From assembly GCF_035987325.1 (NCBI RefSeq), contig NZ_CP108488.1, forward strand, positions 4,588,001 through 4,652,000: DNA of 64,000 bases. Direction: 5' to 3'. This stretch comes from Streptomyces sp. NBC_01244. Its GTDB lineage: Bacteria; Actinomycetota; Actinomycetes; Streptomycetales; Streptomycetaceae. The translations under genes were made by a program, and so were the position numbers. Below, one piece after another: positions 1 to 8,942 of the stretch. Each line of letters begins with the position of its first letter. Within the stretch, counting starts at the first letter, position 1. Below the pieces are notes generated by a model, which worked only from the letters and a program-made list of their open reading frames with translations, did not search any database and was not told the origin of the DNA.

Positions 1-850
1 TCACGAAGACCTCCTGGGCGTAGGGCGTGTTCAGGCGGATTGCGAGTTCTTCCAGTTCGGCCCAGTGCGTGGCGATCTGTTCGAGCGCCTGCTGGGTTCG
101 CCGGATGGCATCCTCCCGCCGGGAGTAGTGCTGTTCGGCCAGCTGATGGGCCGCCTGCCAGGTGAGCTCACCCTGCGTGGCGCGCTGGGTGAGCCGGAGC
201 GCGGTGGTCCCATCGGCCTGCAGGATCGCGTCCACCTCTTCGATGCGCAGGCGGAGTCGCTCTTCTTCTATCCGCTGGTCAAGTGCGGCGGTCGCCTCTT
301 CGAGGGTGAGGCTCTCTTCGATGACCTGGTCGGCGAGGTCGGGGGCGTGCTGGCGCAGCCGATCCTGCAGGGCGAGGAGTGCGGCAACCTGTTCCTTGCG
401 CCGACGGACGGTTTCGTACGCGGCGTCGAGACGGACAGTGCCGACCCGGACCTTCTCGGCGAGCTCGGGATCGTACTTGAGGACGGTGGTGGCGTTGGAG
501 AGCCTGGTCAGGCTGATGGCGTGGAGCTTCGCGTGGGTGCGCAGGGAGTGTTCCGAAACGGAACGAGCCATCGCGAGGATCATGGACCGCTGGCCCTGGC
601 TGATGTGCCGGCGCACGATGTTCGCGCTGAAGATGAGGCTGAAGGGGTCGTTGCCTTCGTACGTCGTGAAGTGGGGTTCGACTCCGGCGATCTCGCAGGC
701 GGCGAGGCGGTTGCGGCCGTCGAGCAGGACGCCGTCGGGGTCGAGGACGACCGGCTTGAGGAGGCCGTCGTCCTTGATGGACTGGGCGAGGTCGTGCATC
801 TCCTCCTCGTTCAGCATCGGGAACATGGCGGCGAAGGGGTGGGTCTTCAG
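1..850 (-). CDS. ParB-like nuclease/partition domain protein (3' end beyond window)
   Basis: An open minus-strand frame runs without a stop from about 850 off the left edge, so the C-terminus is missing. The N-terminal part reads like the ParB/Srx-type fold of mobile-element ParB proteins: a THPFA..FPML opening, then KPVVLDPDGVLLDGRNRLAA with the DGRNR signature near residues 44-48, then an HTH-like region and a long helical, charged part. It lies directly behind the relaxase stop at 883, in the same operon. The first ATG is at 826, but the conserved THPFA segment lies upstream of it. A CTG at 850 preceded by AAGGAG (857-862, spacing 6) fits better, so a non-canonical CTG start is likely. Expected role: DNA binding or segregation of the element, or regulation of transfer. 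Confidence 0.8.
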   Translation of the reverse strand, partial: MKTHPFAAMFPMLNEEEMHDLAQSIKDDGLLKPVVLDPDGVLLDGRNRLAACEIAGVEPHFTTYEGNDPFSLIFSANIVRRHISQGQRSMILAMARSVSEHSLRTHAKLHAISLTRLSNATTVLKYDPELAEKVRVGTVRLDAAYETVRRRKEQVAALLALQDRLRQHAPDLADQVIEESLTLEEATAALDQRIEEERLRLRIEEVDAILQADGTTALRLTQRATQGELTWQAAHQLAEQHYSRREDAIRRTQQALEQIATHWAELEELAIRLNTPYAQEVFV

Positions 851-882
851 GATGGGCTCCTTGTCGGGTGGGGGTGTCGGGC

Positions 883-2538
883 TCAGCGGGTGCGGCGCTG
901 CTGAGTCGGTTGGGCTGTGCCAGCTGTGGGCGGCGAGGACGGCGGCCGCCTTGGGGCGGGCTGCAGAGGCAGTTCGGCGAGGTGCCGTAGACGCCATACC
1001 AGTACTTCGCTGATGGATGCGGCCGTTGTCAGGTCCCGTTGCCCTGCCGCTGCGGTGAGCAAGGCGGCTGGGTCATGACCGGCGGCTTCGGCGTCGGCGA
1101 GGGTGGTGGCGAGTGCAGGCCAGCCGGGCTCGGCCAGCACTCGCGCGGAGTGTTCCGAGAGTGAACGGTGCAGGGCAGCCGCCTGCCGGTGAAGGACCGG
1201 ACCCGGGAGGAGACGGCCGCGCTGGTACAGGGCGCGCAGCGGCTCCACGGCTGCAGCCCCGAGGGCGGTACGCAGGTATCCGGCGGCCCGGCCGGCGGCT
1301 TCGGCCTGCTGCTCGTGGTGGCGGATGTGGTGCCAATGCTGGGCTGCGATGACGGCCAGGAGGACGGCGTCGAGGAGGACCGCCAAGAGGGCTCCGTCCT
1401 TTGGGGCGGGTTCACGCACGATCGCCTTGATCGCCCGACGCGTGGCCTGGGCCTGCTGGTGGCGGGCGCGGATCCGGGAGCGGCTGGCCCGCTCGAAGGC
1501 CGCGGCGGCTTGGGCGAGCTGTGGCTTGTATCCCGCCGGGACGATCAAGGCGAGTACGTCGAGGGTTTCGGCGAGCACCGTGATGTGCGCCTGCCCCGTG
1601 GCCTCGTCGGCCTGATCGAGCACCTTGGGGATGAGGCTGGTTGCTTGTGTGACCTGGTGCCACGCCGTCTGCCGCTCCGGGCGCCGGCCTGTGGGGGCGG
1701 TGTCGGTGGGTCGGAGGCGTTCGGTGATCTTCGGGTACGAGAGGTCGGGGGCAAGGGTGGAGCCTGAGAACCAGATGGGTTCGCCCTTGGCGCTGGTGTC
1801 ATCCGGGAGCGCGACCTTGTATCCACGGATGTCGCCGGAGGGGAAGTGCTGGATGTCCACCAGTACGCCCGTGCCGCGGAGGATGGTGAAGAACTCCTCG
1901 GCGTTGGTGGCAGCGGCCACGGCGGTACGGACGGTGGTGCGCAGGCGTTCGCGAGGGGTGGTGGCGTGTCCGGTGCGGCGGGCCTTTTCCTTCTCGGCGC
2001 GGGTGGGGCGTTTGGCGGCGGTGCGGTCTCCGCGCGGGACTTGGCGCAGGCCGTAGTCCTTCTCGATCGCGGCGCATTCCTTGTCGGCGCTCAGGTAGTC
2101 GTTCCAGTGCCGGGGCTCGCGGAGGTCGCCTCGGACTTTGGTGGCCACGATGTGGATGTGGTCTTCGGCGTGGCGGACGGCGATCCAGCGGCAGGCGTCG
2201 GGGTCGCCTGCGGGGGCGACGCCGGTGGCGTTCAGGATCCGGCGGGCGATCGTCGCCCACTGCTCGTCGGGGAGGACCGGGTCCTCGGGTGCGGCGCGTA
2301 CGGAGCAGTGCCACACGTGTGCCTTCGGGGCCCGATCGCCGGCCTGCTCTACGCGCAGGTCGAGGGCGGTGGCGAGTTGGGCGAGGGTGGCGTTCGGGTC
2401 GCGTCCGGGGTCGGGGGCGAAGCCATCCCAGGAGTCCACGAGGTGGGGGTCGGTGTGTTCGTTGGCGCGGCCGGGCCCGTAGAGGTAGTTCAGGACGCCT
2501 CGGGTCCTGCTGCCGGCCTTGGTGATCTTCGCGATCAA
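883..2538 (-). CDS. Relaxase / mobilization nuclease
   Basis: A 551-aa protein with the features of a MOB-family relaxase that nicks oriT and leads the transferred strand. An N-terminal Tyr-containing segment (LNYLYG, residues 16-21) is followed by the metal-binding HxxxHxH motif HAEDHIHI (H123, H127, H129). The C-terminal half is Ala/Gln-rich and helical, with a hydrophobic stretch around residues 380-400. Translation starts at a TTG immediately after the TGA of the upstream MobC gene, so the two are translationally coupled. The ParB-like gene follows downstream. A relaxase is unusual for a classical AICE, which moves double-stranded DNA with TraB alone. It marks this element as a single-strand (mobilisable) type. 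Confidence 0.9.
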   Translation of the reverse strand: MIAKITKAGSRTRGVLNYLYGPGRANEHTDPHLVDSWDGFAPDPGRDPNATLAQLATALDLRVEQAGDRAPKAHVWHCSVRAAPEDPVLPDEQWATIARRILNATGVAPAGDPDACRWIAVRHAEDHIHIVATKVRGDLREPRHWNDYLSADKECAAIEKDYGLRQVPRGDRTAAKRPTRAEKEKARRTGHATTPRERLRTTVRTAVAAATNAEEFFTILRGTGVLVDIQHFPSGDIRGYKVALPDDTSAKGEPIWFSGSTLAPDLSYPKITERLRPTDTAPTGRRPERQTAWHQVTQATSLIPKVLDQADEATGQAHITVLAETLDVLALIVPAGYKPQLAQAAAAFERASRSRIRARHQQAQATRRAIKAIVREPAPKDGALLAVLLDAVLLAVIAAQHWHHIRHHEQQAEAAGRAAGYLRTALGAAAVEPLRALYQRGRLLPGPVLHRQAAALHRSLSEHSARVLAEPGWPALATTLADAEAAGHDPAALLTAAAGQRDLTTAASISEVLVWRLRHLAELPLQPAPRRPPSSPPTAGTAQPTQQRRTR

Positions 2539-3186
2539 TCAGGCCGCCCGCTTCGATACGGCCGCCTGCTTCGCGGCGAGGTCGATCGCCTCGGCCGCCG
2601 TACGGGCCAGAGCCAGGACACGTTCCGCCTGGGCCAGGACGGCGCTGTCCACAGGATGGGGACGGCCTCCGGAGTTGAGCTTGTAGGCGATCTGGTTGAC
2701 GTTCTTGCCGATCGGGGCGATCTCCGCGCGCAGGGCGGCGAGCTCGTCGATCAGGTCGTCGAAGGAGGTGCGCTGGCCGGGTATCGCGAAGCCGCCGTGG
2801 AGGTAGGCCATGACGATCGCGCCCACCAGGTGAGCGCCGGCCAGGCCGAGGCGGCGGGCCTCGGCGAGGATCGATCGCTTCTCGATGACGCTGTAGCGGA
2901 CGTCGACGCGCTGGGTGCGCTGCACGCCTTCGCGGGCACGGCGGCGGGCAACGCGGTAGAGCGCGGCTTCATCAGCAGCGCGCACGACGGCGGGCACGTC
3001 CGCTTCCCCCTCCGGTGCGCCCTCGCGCCGGAGCCCTGCCTCCGCCACCCCCGGGGCGGAGGCCGTGTTGGACCGGCCCTTGGACGGTCCAACGCCATAC
3101 CTTGCTGCGCTGTCTAGGTCGGTGGTCATCTCCTGCTGGTGGGTGGAGAGTTCGTGATTCGGGTTGTGCATGGGTCGGTTCTCCAT
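2539..3186 (-). CDS. MobC-family mobilization accessory protein
   Basis: A 215-aa protein whose C-terminal part carries the MobC signature GKNVNQIAYKLNSGG, preceded by an R-rich basic region and an LxxEIAPIGKN helix. MobC proteins bind near oriT and help the relaxase open the nick site. The first about 60 residues are low-complexity. Internal Met codons at residues 6 and 20 are alternative starts, so the N-terminus is uncertain. Its stop codon abuts the TTG start of the relaxase. Confidence 0.85.
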   Translation of the reverse strand: MENRPMHNPNHELSTHQQEMTTDLDSAARYGVGPSKGRSNTASAPGVAEAGLRREGAPEGEADVPAVVRAADEAALYRVARRRAREGVQRTQRVDVRYSVIEKRSILAEARRLGLAGAHLVGAIVMAYLHGGFAIPGQRTSFDDLIDELAALRAEIAPIGKNVNQIAYKLNSGGRPHPVDSAVLAQAERVLALARTAAEAIDLAAKQAAVSKRAA

Positions 3187-3284
3187 ACGGTGCTGGGTGC
3201 TTCGTGGTGTGCGGCCCTCATGTCCCGTGCCTGTCTGTGCGGGGTGAGCCGGAGGGGCGTGGCGATCTGTGCGTTTGCAGGGTG

Positions 3285-4313
3285 TTAGGTGGTGTTGACG
3301 GGAGTTGTGCCGGGTTTCGTCCGCTGCTGGGAGGCGGCTTCGTCGAGTCCGTCGAGAGGCTCGACCTCGAAGCTGTCGTGCATGACGGGTTGGGCCTGGC
3401 CGGTGCGCTCGGCCTTCAGCTGGTCGCGCAAGAGGCGGGCGGGGTTCTGGCCGATGCGTAGTTCGCTGCGCAGACGCTCGGCGGTCAGCTGGTCATCGCT
3501 CCAGCCGGCGGTCAGGACTCGGGCCGCGTCGAGGACTTCGGCGCGGGTGCGGTCGGCGGTCGACTTGGCGGCGCGGACCCGACCGGGTACCCGACGTGGG
3601 GTGGCTCGCGTCGACTTCGCCACGGCAGCCGACTGGGGCGGTCGGGGAGCGGGAGCGGGGGCCGGCTTGCGTTCGGTCGGCTCCGTCGCGGGCGCCTCGG
3701 CAACCTTCACAGGGGTCGACTCGGTCAGCTGCTCGGGAGCCGACTCAGCCTGCTCAGACCCCGACCGTTCGGCCTGCTCGCTGGCCGACTCGTCGGCTTG
3801 TTGGCCAGCAGACTGACCAAAGGCCGTTTCGGCAGAGTCGGCCGACTCGGGGTTGTGGTGCAGGACTTTCGCCACGAGGTCCGACCCGAAGTAGATGGAC
3901 CCGACCGGGAGAGAGGTCGCCAGCAGCACAAGGGCCCAGTTCGCAGGGTTCCAGTCGGCCAGTCGGCCCCACTGAACCGACGCGGTGTGCAGGGCCGGAA
4001 GGAGGCCGTGCACGTAGTTCAGCAGGAGGCTGGCGATGGTGTAGGCCGCCAGGACCCGCAGCGCGAACTTGCGGTCGGCGCCGGTCAGCACGAGCGCGGC
4101 GACCAGCGCGAGGGCCATCAGCCCGTCGACCACGATCGGGTAGAGCAGTGCGGCAGTGGAGTCTGCGCCGATGGCGCGGGCCACGTCGGACAGCGCGTTC
4201 CACGAGACGCGGAAGGCCATGAGGACGACGGCCACCAGGCCGACGACGAGGGTGATGCGTCCCTTGCGGGTCACGCGATGACCGCGCGGCGCATCGGCGG
4301 TGGGTGTGGACAA
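3285..4313 (-). CDS. DUF2637 membrane protein with C-terminal winged-helix-like tail
   Basis: About 342 aa with several membrane segments in the first 150 residues (for example VGLVAVVLMAF and LMALALVAALVL). A long disordered Ser/Glu/Gln-rich linker follows, then a conserved tail (VLTAGWSDDQLTAERL.S.LRIGQNPARLLRDQLKAE). DUF2637 proteins are frequent in actinobacterial plasmids and AICEs, often in spread (spd) loci, and probably act at the membrane during transfer. I place the start at the TTG at 4313 (GGAG at 4323-4326). The frame stays open to an ATG at 4469, but that extension is a diverged, frame-shifted copy of non-coding DNA at 4691-4830. The right element has a protein with the same architecture and tail (59298-60398). 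Confidence 0.75.
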   Translation of the reverse strand: MSTPTADAPRGHRVTRKGRITLVVGLVAVVLMAFRVSWNALSDVARAIGADSTAALLYPIVVDGLMALALVAALVLTGADRKFALRVLAAYTIASLLLNYVHGLLPALHTASVQWGRLADWNPANWALVLLATSLPVGSIYFGSDLVAKVLHHNPESADSAETAFGQSAGQQADESASEQAERSGSEQAESAPEQLTESTPVKVAEAPATEPTERKPAPAPAPRPPQSAAVAKSTRATPRRVPGRVRAAKSTADRTRAEVLDAARVLTAGWSDDQLTAERLRSELRIGQNPARLLRDQLKAERTGQAQPVMHDSFEVEPLDGLDEAASQQRTKPGTTPVNTT

Positions 4314-4885
4314 GCGTGCGTACTCCAATGGCAGGGATGGGGGCGGCTTCACCCGTACCGGGGCAGGGAGGGGCTGGGCCTCCTGAGGGTGGTGGGTCTC
4401 GTTGCGACTCGTCGCAGGCCTGGTCAGAGCAGGTACGGGTGGAGTCTTGATGTCGAGTCGACTCGTCACACCGGCCCGATACCGCGTGCCGGGCCGGTGA
4501 GACGAGTGGGGTACGGGTCGGGACGGATACCGACCCGTACCAGCTCCGGGGAGTCCCTTACCGGCGGCCGCACGCCATGGCTAGCGGGTTTGGCGAGGTC
4601 AGAGGCCTGCTGGTGTCGCCTCAGCTCGTCGCCGCCTTCCCGCTCGTCGCCGCGCCGGGTTGCGCGGGGACGAGTGGGACGGGACGCGACGGGGGATGGG
4701 GGCGGCCTCACCCGTACCGGGGCAGGGCAAGGCTGCCTGGGGTGGCGGGGTCTCGTTGCGACTCGTCGCAGGCCTGGTTAGAGCAGGTACGGGTGGAGTC
4801 TTGATGTCGGGTCGACTCGTTGCGGGCCTGCGACTCGTCCCTGGGTTGACCTGCGATGCGACGGGACGCGACGGGTCGTGCCGGG
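4314..4885. repeat. Non-coding repeat region: candidate oriT / origin / parS
   Basis: I see no convincing gene here. A segment of about 130 bp is present twice, about 4333-4465 and 4691-4820, with indels between copies that break any reading frame. Both copies keep the palindrome GCGACTCGTCGC (4404-4415 and 4758-4769, 354 bp apart). The word GACTCGT, or its complement, recurs at least six times. Two perfect hairpins lie together: CACCGGCCCG/CGGGCCGGTG (4469-4478 and 4490-4499), and an 11-bp stem starting GTACGGGTCGG (4511-4521 and 4530-4540). The site is between the DUF2637/mob operon and the DUF3631 gene. Confidence 0.7.
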
Positions 4886-6196
4886 TCAGGCGCCGGTGGC
4901 GGATCCCTGCTGGGGTGCCGCCTTTGGCTGGGGGCAGTAGCGTGCCCAAGCGTCGGTGAACTGCTCGTGAGTGAAGCCCTTGGCCTGGTCGCCATTGTGG
5001 AAACGGCGGTTGGCCGAGCTGATGCTGTAGTCCTGCAACAGGATCCCCAAGCCCCGGGCAGTCAGGCCCTTGGCTGTGTACTGCGCCCAGGACGTTTCCT
5101 CGTCCTGGTTCAGGATGTCCAGCAGTCGGGCCGTGCGCATCACCGGCGGATCTCCTTCGCTGGCGAAGGCGCGGCGGATGTCGGCGAGGAGGCGGATGCC
5201 CGTGCCGCCACTGTCCTGGTCCCGCTGCGCCTCATGGCTCGTCATCACCGCGCAGGCGGTGCGGGCCAGGATCGGCCATTCGCCGCCCGCGAGGTCGGCT
5301 ATGACGACCAGCGGCTCCCACGTGTCGGCGGCCCGGTCCTCCACCGGCATCGGCGGTTCCAGCTCCATCGCCGCGGCGTGGAGCGGGGCCAGCCAGGCCA
5401 CGAGGCGGTCGCGCAGGGCGTGGAGGGCGGGGATGTCGCGGGCGCTGCGGAACTCCGCGACCTTCTCCCCCGGCCCGCGCCGCCGCATCCGGATCACCAC
5501 CGACCGGTCCATGATCGTGTCGGGGAGGTCGCCGATGCCGGCGAGGGCGGCCATGGCGAAGGTGGGGAACTTCGACACCTCATGGTTCGGGCCGGATACG
5601 CGCAGAGTCGGGCGGTTGCGCTGATGCCCGGCGTTGAGCAGGCCGCGCATCTCCTCGTTCTTCTCCGCGACCTTCGCCGACCCGAACAGCGTGTCGGCCT
5701 CATCGACCAGCAGCGTGGGTGGCGTCTCGGTGATCGACCGGAAGATCGCGGCAGCCGAGGCGTTCACCGTCACCAGTGGATCGTGGACCGTCTCGGTGAC
5801 GACATCCAGCAGCCGCGACTTCCCGCAGCGTTTCGCCGGACCGACCACCGCCAGACGCGGCGCGTGCTGCCAAGCGGTCTGCAGGTGCGTGGCCGCTACC
5901 CACAAGGTCACCGCCGTGAAGGCGTCCTCGCTGGGCAGAACGACATATCGGCGAAGCTGGCCCCGCAGCTCAGCCAGCACCTGCTCGCCCTCGCGAAGCG
6001 GCCCGATCGGGCCGGGCTTCGCCTGGGCAGGGCGGTCCTGCGCTGCGTGGGTCTGAGGTGTTGCCGCCTCCGCAGGCCGGGGGACCTGGAGGTGGGCGCC
6101 CGGCTGGCCGGGTATCGCGGTCACGGGCCAGGGCTCTTTGGCAGCGGCGGGCATGGGGGTGGGTGCAGATTCGGCTTTGGGGGTGGTGGGTTCCAA
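4886..6196 (-). CDS. DUF3631-domain ATPase
   Basis: A 436-aa protein from a TTG start at 6196, chosen because AAGGAG lies 7 nt upstream. Longer in-frame reading to 6517 is Pro/Arg-rich and unlikely to be translated. After a low-complexity N-terminus of about 60 residues comes a P-loop ATPase core: Walker A VVGPAKRCGKS (about 117-127), Walker B TLLVDEAD (about 161-168), and an Arg-rich sensor region (DTIMDRSVVIRMRRR). The C-terminal domain (about 340-430) is DUF3631. The family is common on Streptomyces elements and phages, where it is thought to act as a replication helicase or initiator. It is the only obvious replication candidate in the visible part of this element. Confidence 0.8.
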   Translation of the reverse strand: MEPTTPKAESAPTPMPAAAKEPWPVTAIPGQPGAHLQVPRPAEAATPQTHAAQDRPAQAKPGPIGPLREGEQVLAELRGQLRRYVVLPSEDAFTAVTLWVAATHLQTAWQHAPRLAVVGPAKRCGKSRLLDVVTETVHDPLVTVNASAAAIFRSITETPPTLLVDEADTLFGSAKVAEKNEEMRGLLNAGHQRNRPTLRVSGPNHEVSKFPTFAMAALAGIGDLPDTIMDRSVVIRMRRRGPGEKVAEFRSARDIPALHALRDRLVAWLAPLHAAAMELEPPMPVEDRAADTWEPLVVIADLAGGEWPILARTACAVMTSHEAQRDQDSGGTGIRLLADIRRAFASEGDPPVMRTARLLDILNQDEETSWAQYTAKGLTARGLGILLQDYSISSANRRFHNGDQAKGFTHEQFTDAWARYCPQPKAAPQQGSATGA

Positions 6197-6438
6197 GGGG
6201 CAGCTCCTTGTTGGGTGGTTGCGGGCACGCGGCAGCGGCCGGGCACCGGGTTGCCGGGTGGTTTGCGGATGGGGGAGATGACGGGGGCCGCCTGTGGCGT
6301 TGGCCCGCCAGGCGTTTCGCCCTCGCTCGCGGGCAGTCACCTGCGGCGGGGGAAAACGAACAGTACGTCCGGCCCCGGGAACAGTCCAGCGTTTCTGTGT
6401 CAGCTCCGCGCAGAATCGTCTGGTACCGTGCCGCCCCG

Positions 6439-6633
6439 TCAAGCCGCCAGACCCAGCAGGCCCAGCAGGTCGGCGGTCACCACCCGGTAGGCGTTGCCCA
6501 CCCGGAGCACCTTGCACGGGTACTGGCCTCGCTTCGCCAGCTCGTACCCCTTGCTCCGCCCGAGACCCAGAGCTCGATTGCCAGTGTCCAGGTCAACGGC
6601 CACCGGAAGGGTCAACAGCTCCTCCCGACCCAT
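6439..6633 (-). CDS. Small helix-turn-helix protein, excisionase-like
   Basis: A 64-aa protein from an ATG at 6633 (GAAGGGG upstream). The pattern LDTGNRALGLGRSKGYELAKRG....KVLRVGNAYRVVTADLL is the MerR/Xis-type winged helix used by excisionases of actinobacterial elements. It probably pairs with the integrase at 7428-8942 for excision. It reads away from the XRE regulator gene, so the shared region 6634-6762 likely holds both promoters. Confidence 0.75.
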   Translation of the reverse strand: MGREELLTLPVAVDLDTGNRALGLGRSKGYELAKRGQYPCKVLRVGNAYRVVTADLLGLLGLAA

Positions 6634-6753
6634 CCCCTTCACCCGGCTTGCGGTCCTTTCGTCGCGCACGAGGCGCTCCTCTCATCACAGCCCACGGCGA
6701 ACACGTCATCGCATTCGGCTCCAGGCGTATGAGTTCAACGGTAAGAAAGCTAT

Positions 6754-6770
6754 TGTGTCTGCATGACACA
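6754..6770. promoter_or_regulatory. Inverted repeat over the start codon of the XRE regulator
   Basis: TGTGTC-TGCAT-GACACA is a perfect 6-bp inverted repeat that includes the ATG at 6763. A TATTGT hexamer (6751-6756) could be a -10 box giving a leaderless mRNA that begins at the ATG. No Shine-Dalgarno sequence is visible upstream. A palindrome at the start of a repressor-like gene suggests autoregulation. This is inference from position and symmetry only. Confidence 0.45.
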
Positions 6771-7431
6771 GCGCGGTTGGGATGATGAAGACGAGGACTG
6801 CCCCGAATGGGTCGACCGGATCAAGAACAACGTCGCCGGTGAAGTCCGCCGGCGGAGGAAGGAGATGGGCTGGAGCGCACAGCGGCTGGCAGAGCGATGC
6901 GAGGAGCTCGGCCATCCCATCCCTCGCAACGTGATCGCCAACCTGGAATCAGGCCGCAGAGCCAGCCTGCCCCTGGTCGACGTCATGATCCTGGCCGCCG
7001 CCCTGTATACGGCCCCGATCTGCCTGATCTTCCCCATTGGCTACGTCGAGGAGACCCAGGAACTCCCCTTCCGCGACCCCATCTCGACCTGGGACGCGAT
7101 GCGGATGTTCACCGGTGAGGAACCAGGCCACGACTCCGATGCCGGGCTGATCCCCGACTTCAACCGCCACGCCAGCCTGGTCCGCACCATCGAGGCCGCC
7201 CTACGCGAAGCCGAACGGGCCGGTTTCGCCGCCGAGACGACGGCCAACCCCGCCCAGCGCGAGGAAGCCGAACGCAAGAGGGACAACTACACCGCACAGG
7301 TCAAAGAGGCCACCTGGCAACTCCAGATGGTCCGTGGCCAGATCCGCGACGAAGCCGCCACCCCGCCAGAGCTGCCACCAGCGCTCGCAGACATCGACCC
7401 ACCCGACACCGACGAAGAGGACGGCATTTGA
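6763..7431 (+). CDS. XRE-family transcriptional regulator
   Basis: A 222-aa protein with an N-terminal HTH_3 domain (about residues 20-85; VRRRRKEMGWSAQRLAERCEELG...NVIANLESGRR). A middle segment resembles the C-terminal part of small phage-type regulators, and a helical acidic C-terminus (about 125-222) follows. The gene overlaps the TTG start of the integrase by 3 nt (stop 7429-7431), so it is co-translated with it. It is likely the switch regulator of the element, controlling integrase/excisionase balance. There is no RBS in front of the ATG, which is consistent with a leaderless transcript. Confidence 0.85.
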   Translation: MTQRGWDDEDEDCPEWVDRIKNNVAGEVRRRRKEMGWSAQRLAERCEELGHPIPRNVIANLESGRRASLPLVDVMILAAALYTAPICLIFPIGYVEETQELPFRDPISTWDAMRMFTGEEPGHDSDAGLIPDFNRHASLVRTIEAALREAERAGFAAETTANPAQREEAERKRDNYTAQVKEATWQLQMVRGQIRDEAATPPELPPALADIDPPDTDEEDGI

Positions 7432-8942
7432 AGGGCTCCACCCACCGCCGCTGCTACTGCCGAGACGCGGACACCGGCCGCCCGCTGGGCAAGCGCTGCC
7501 CCAAGATCGCCAACCGGAAGCACGGCTCGTATTCGATCCGCCAGGAGCTCCCGCTCCGCGAGGACGGCACCCGCCGTGCCTTCAACCGCGCCGGGTACGA
7601 GAGCCTGAAGGCCGCCCAGGCCGACCTGGACCACGTACGCGCCCTCCTCGGCATACCGGAAACGGACGACCCCGAGGGCGTGGCCGACATCGCGGCGCTC
7701 CTGGAGCAGGTGGCTGACGAGAAGGCCCCGCTTCCGGACGTCGAGGAGACCCGGCGCCGGCTGCGGGCCGGGACCTCGCTCCTCGGATCGATCACTGTCG
7801 GCGAATGGCTGGACCGCTGGCTCGCGTCGAAGAAGACGCGGAAGACCACGACGAACGGCTACGCCTCCCACATCCGCGTCCACCTCCGGCCCCGGATCGG
7901 GCATCTCCGCCTCGACCGTCTGAACGTCGCCCACTTGGTCGAGATGTTCGACGCCCTTGCCGATGCCAACGAGGAGATCGAGTCCCACAACCTGGCCCGG
8001 CGCGAGCAAATCGCCCGCTGCAAGCCGAGCAAGGCGGGCAGGCCCGTCGCGGCCGAGCGGGCGCTCCTGGCCGCCGAGCGGGCCAAGCTGGCCGCGATGG
8101 ACCCCTTCCGAAAGCCGACGGGCCCGGCGACCCGGCAGAGCATCCGCCGCACGCTGCGCGCCGCGCTGAACGGAGCGATCCGCCAGCAGCTCATCACCTT
8201 CAACCCGGCGTCCCACGTCGAGCTGGAATCCGGCAAGCGTCCGAAGCCTCTGCTGTGGACGGACGCCCGCGTGGAGCGGTGGCGCATCACCGGCGAGAAG
8301 CCCTCCCCCGTCATGGTGTGGACCCCGGCCCAGTTCGGAGCCTTCCTCGACGAGGCCGAGGGCGACCGGCTGTACGCCCTCTTCCACCTCTCCGGCACCC
8401 GCGGTCTGCGCCGGGGCGAGTGCGTCGGGCAGGAGTGGTCCGACGTCGACCTGGACGGCGGGCAGATCACGCCGGCCAAGGAGATCGTGGTGGACGGCTG
8501 GGACCCCTACGAGTCCGCACCGAAGACGGACGGCAGCGCCAGCACCATCGCCCTGGACAGCCTGAATGTCGCCGCGCTGCGCGAACACCGCGCCCGCCAG
8601 CTGAAAGAGCGGAAGAAGTGGGGGAAGGCTTGGCAGGACACCGGCAAGGTCTTCACCCAGGAGAGCGGCGCCTGGCTCCACCCCGAGACCGCCTCGGAGA
8701 CCTTCCGGCAGATCCTGGCCCGCACCGGCCTGCCGCCGATCACCCTTCGTGATCTACGCCACGTCTCGGCCACGCTCACCCACGGCGGTGGAGGCGACCT
8801 CCACACGATCAAGGAGACGCTCCGGCACTCCACGATCACGCTGACCTCGGACACCTACACGAGCCTGCTCCCCGAGGTCGACCAGGCAGCAGCCGAAGCG
8901 GCGGCCCAGCTCGTGCCGCGCGCCCGCTCTTCCGCCTCCTGA
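7428..8942 (+). CDS. int: Tyrosine site-specific integrase
   Basis: A 504-aa phage-type integrase. A Cys-containing N-terminal arm (RRCYCRD) precedes a SAM-like core-binding domain (about 125-300). The catalytic domain shows the first Arg in TRGLRRGE, box II as LRDLRHVSATL, LRHSTI, and the nucleophile in DTYTS. The usual first His of HxLRH is Arg here, a variant seen in other actinobacterial integrases. It starts with TTG inside the stop of the XRE gene. The gene points to the tRNA-Lys 3' end, the presumed attachment site, but a sheath gene of about 1.1 kb lies in between. Confidence 0.93.
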   Translation: MKGSTHRRCYCRDADTGRPLGKRCPKIANRKHGSYSIRQELPLREDGTRRAFNRAGYESLKAAQADLDHVRALLGIPETDDPEGVADIAALLEQVADEKAPLPDVEETRRRLRAGTSLLGSITVGEWLDRWLASKKTRKTTTNGYASHIRVHLRPRIGHLRLDRLNVAHLVEMFDALADANEEIESHNLARREQIARCKPSKAGRPVAAERALLAAERAKLAAMDPFRKPTGPATRQSIRRTLRAALNGAIRQQLITFNPASHVELESGKRPKPLLWTDARVERWRITGEKPSPVMVWTPAQFGAFLDEAEGDRLYALFHLSGTRGLRRGECVGQEWSDVDLDGGQITPAKEIVVDGWDPYESAPKTDGSASTIALDSLNVAALREHRARQLKERKKWGKAWQDTGKVFTQESGAWLHPETASETFRQILARTGLPPITLRDLRHVSATLTHGGGGDLHTIKETLRHSTITLTSDTYTSLLPEVDQAAAEAAAQLVPRARSSAS

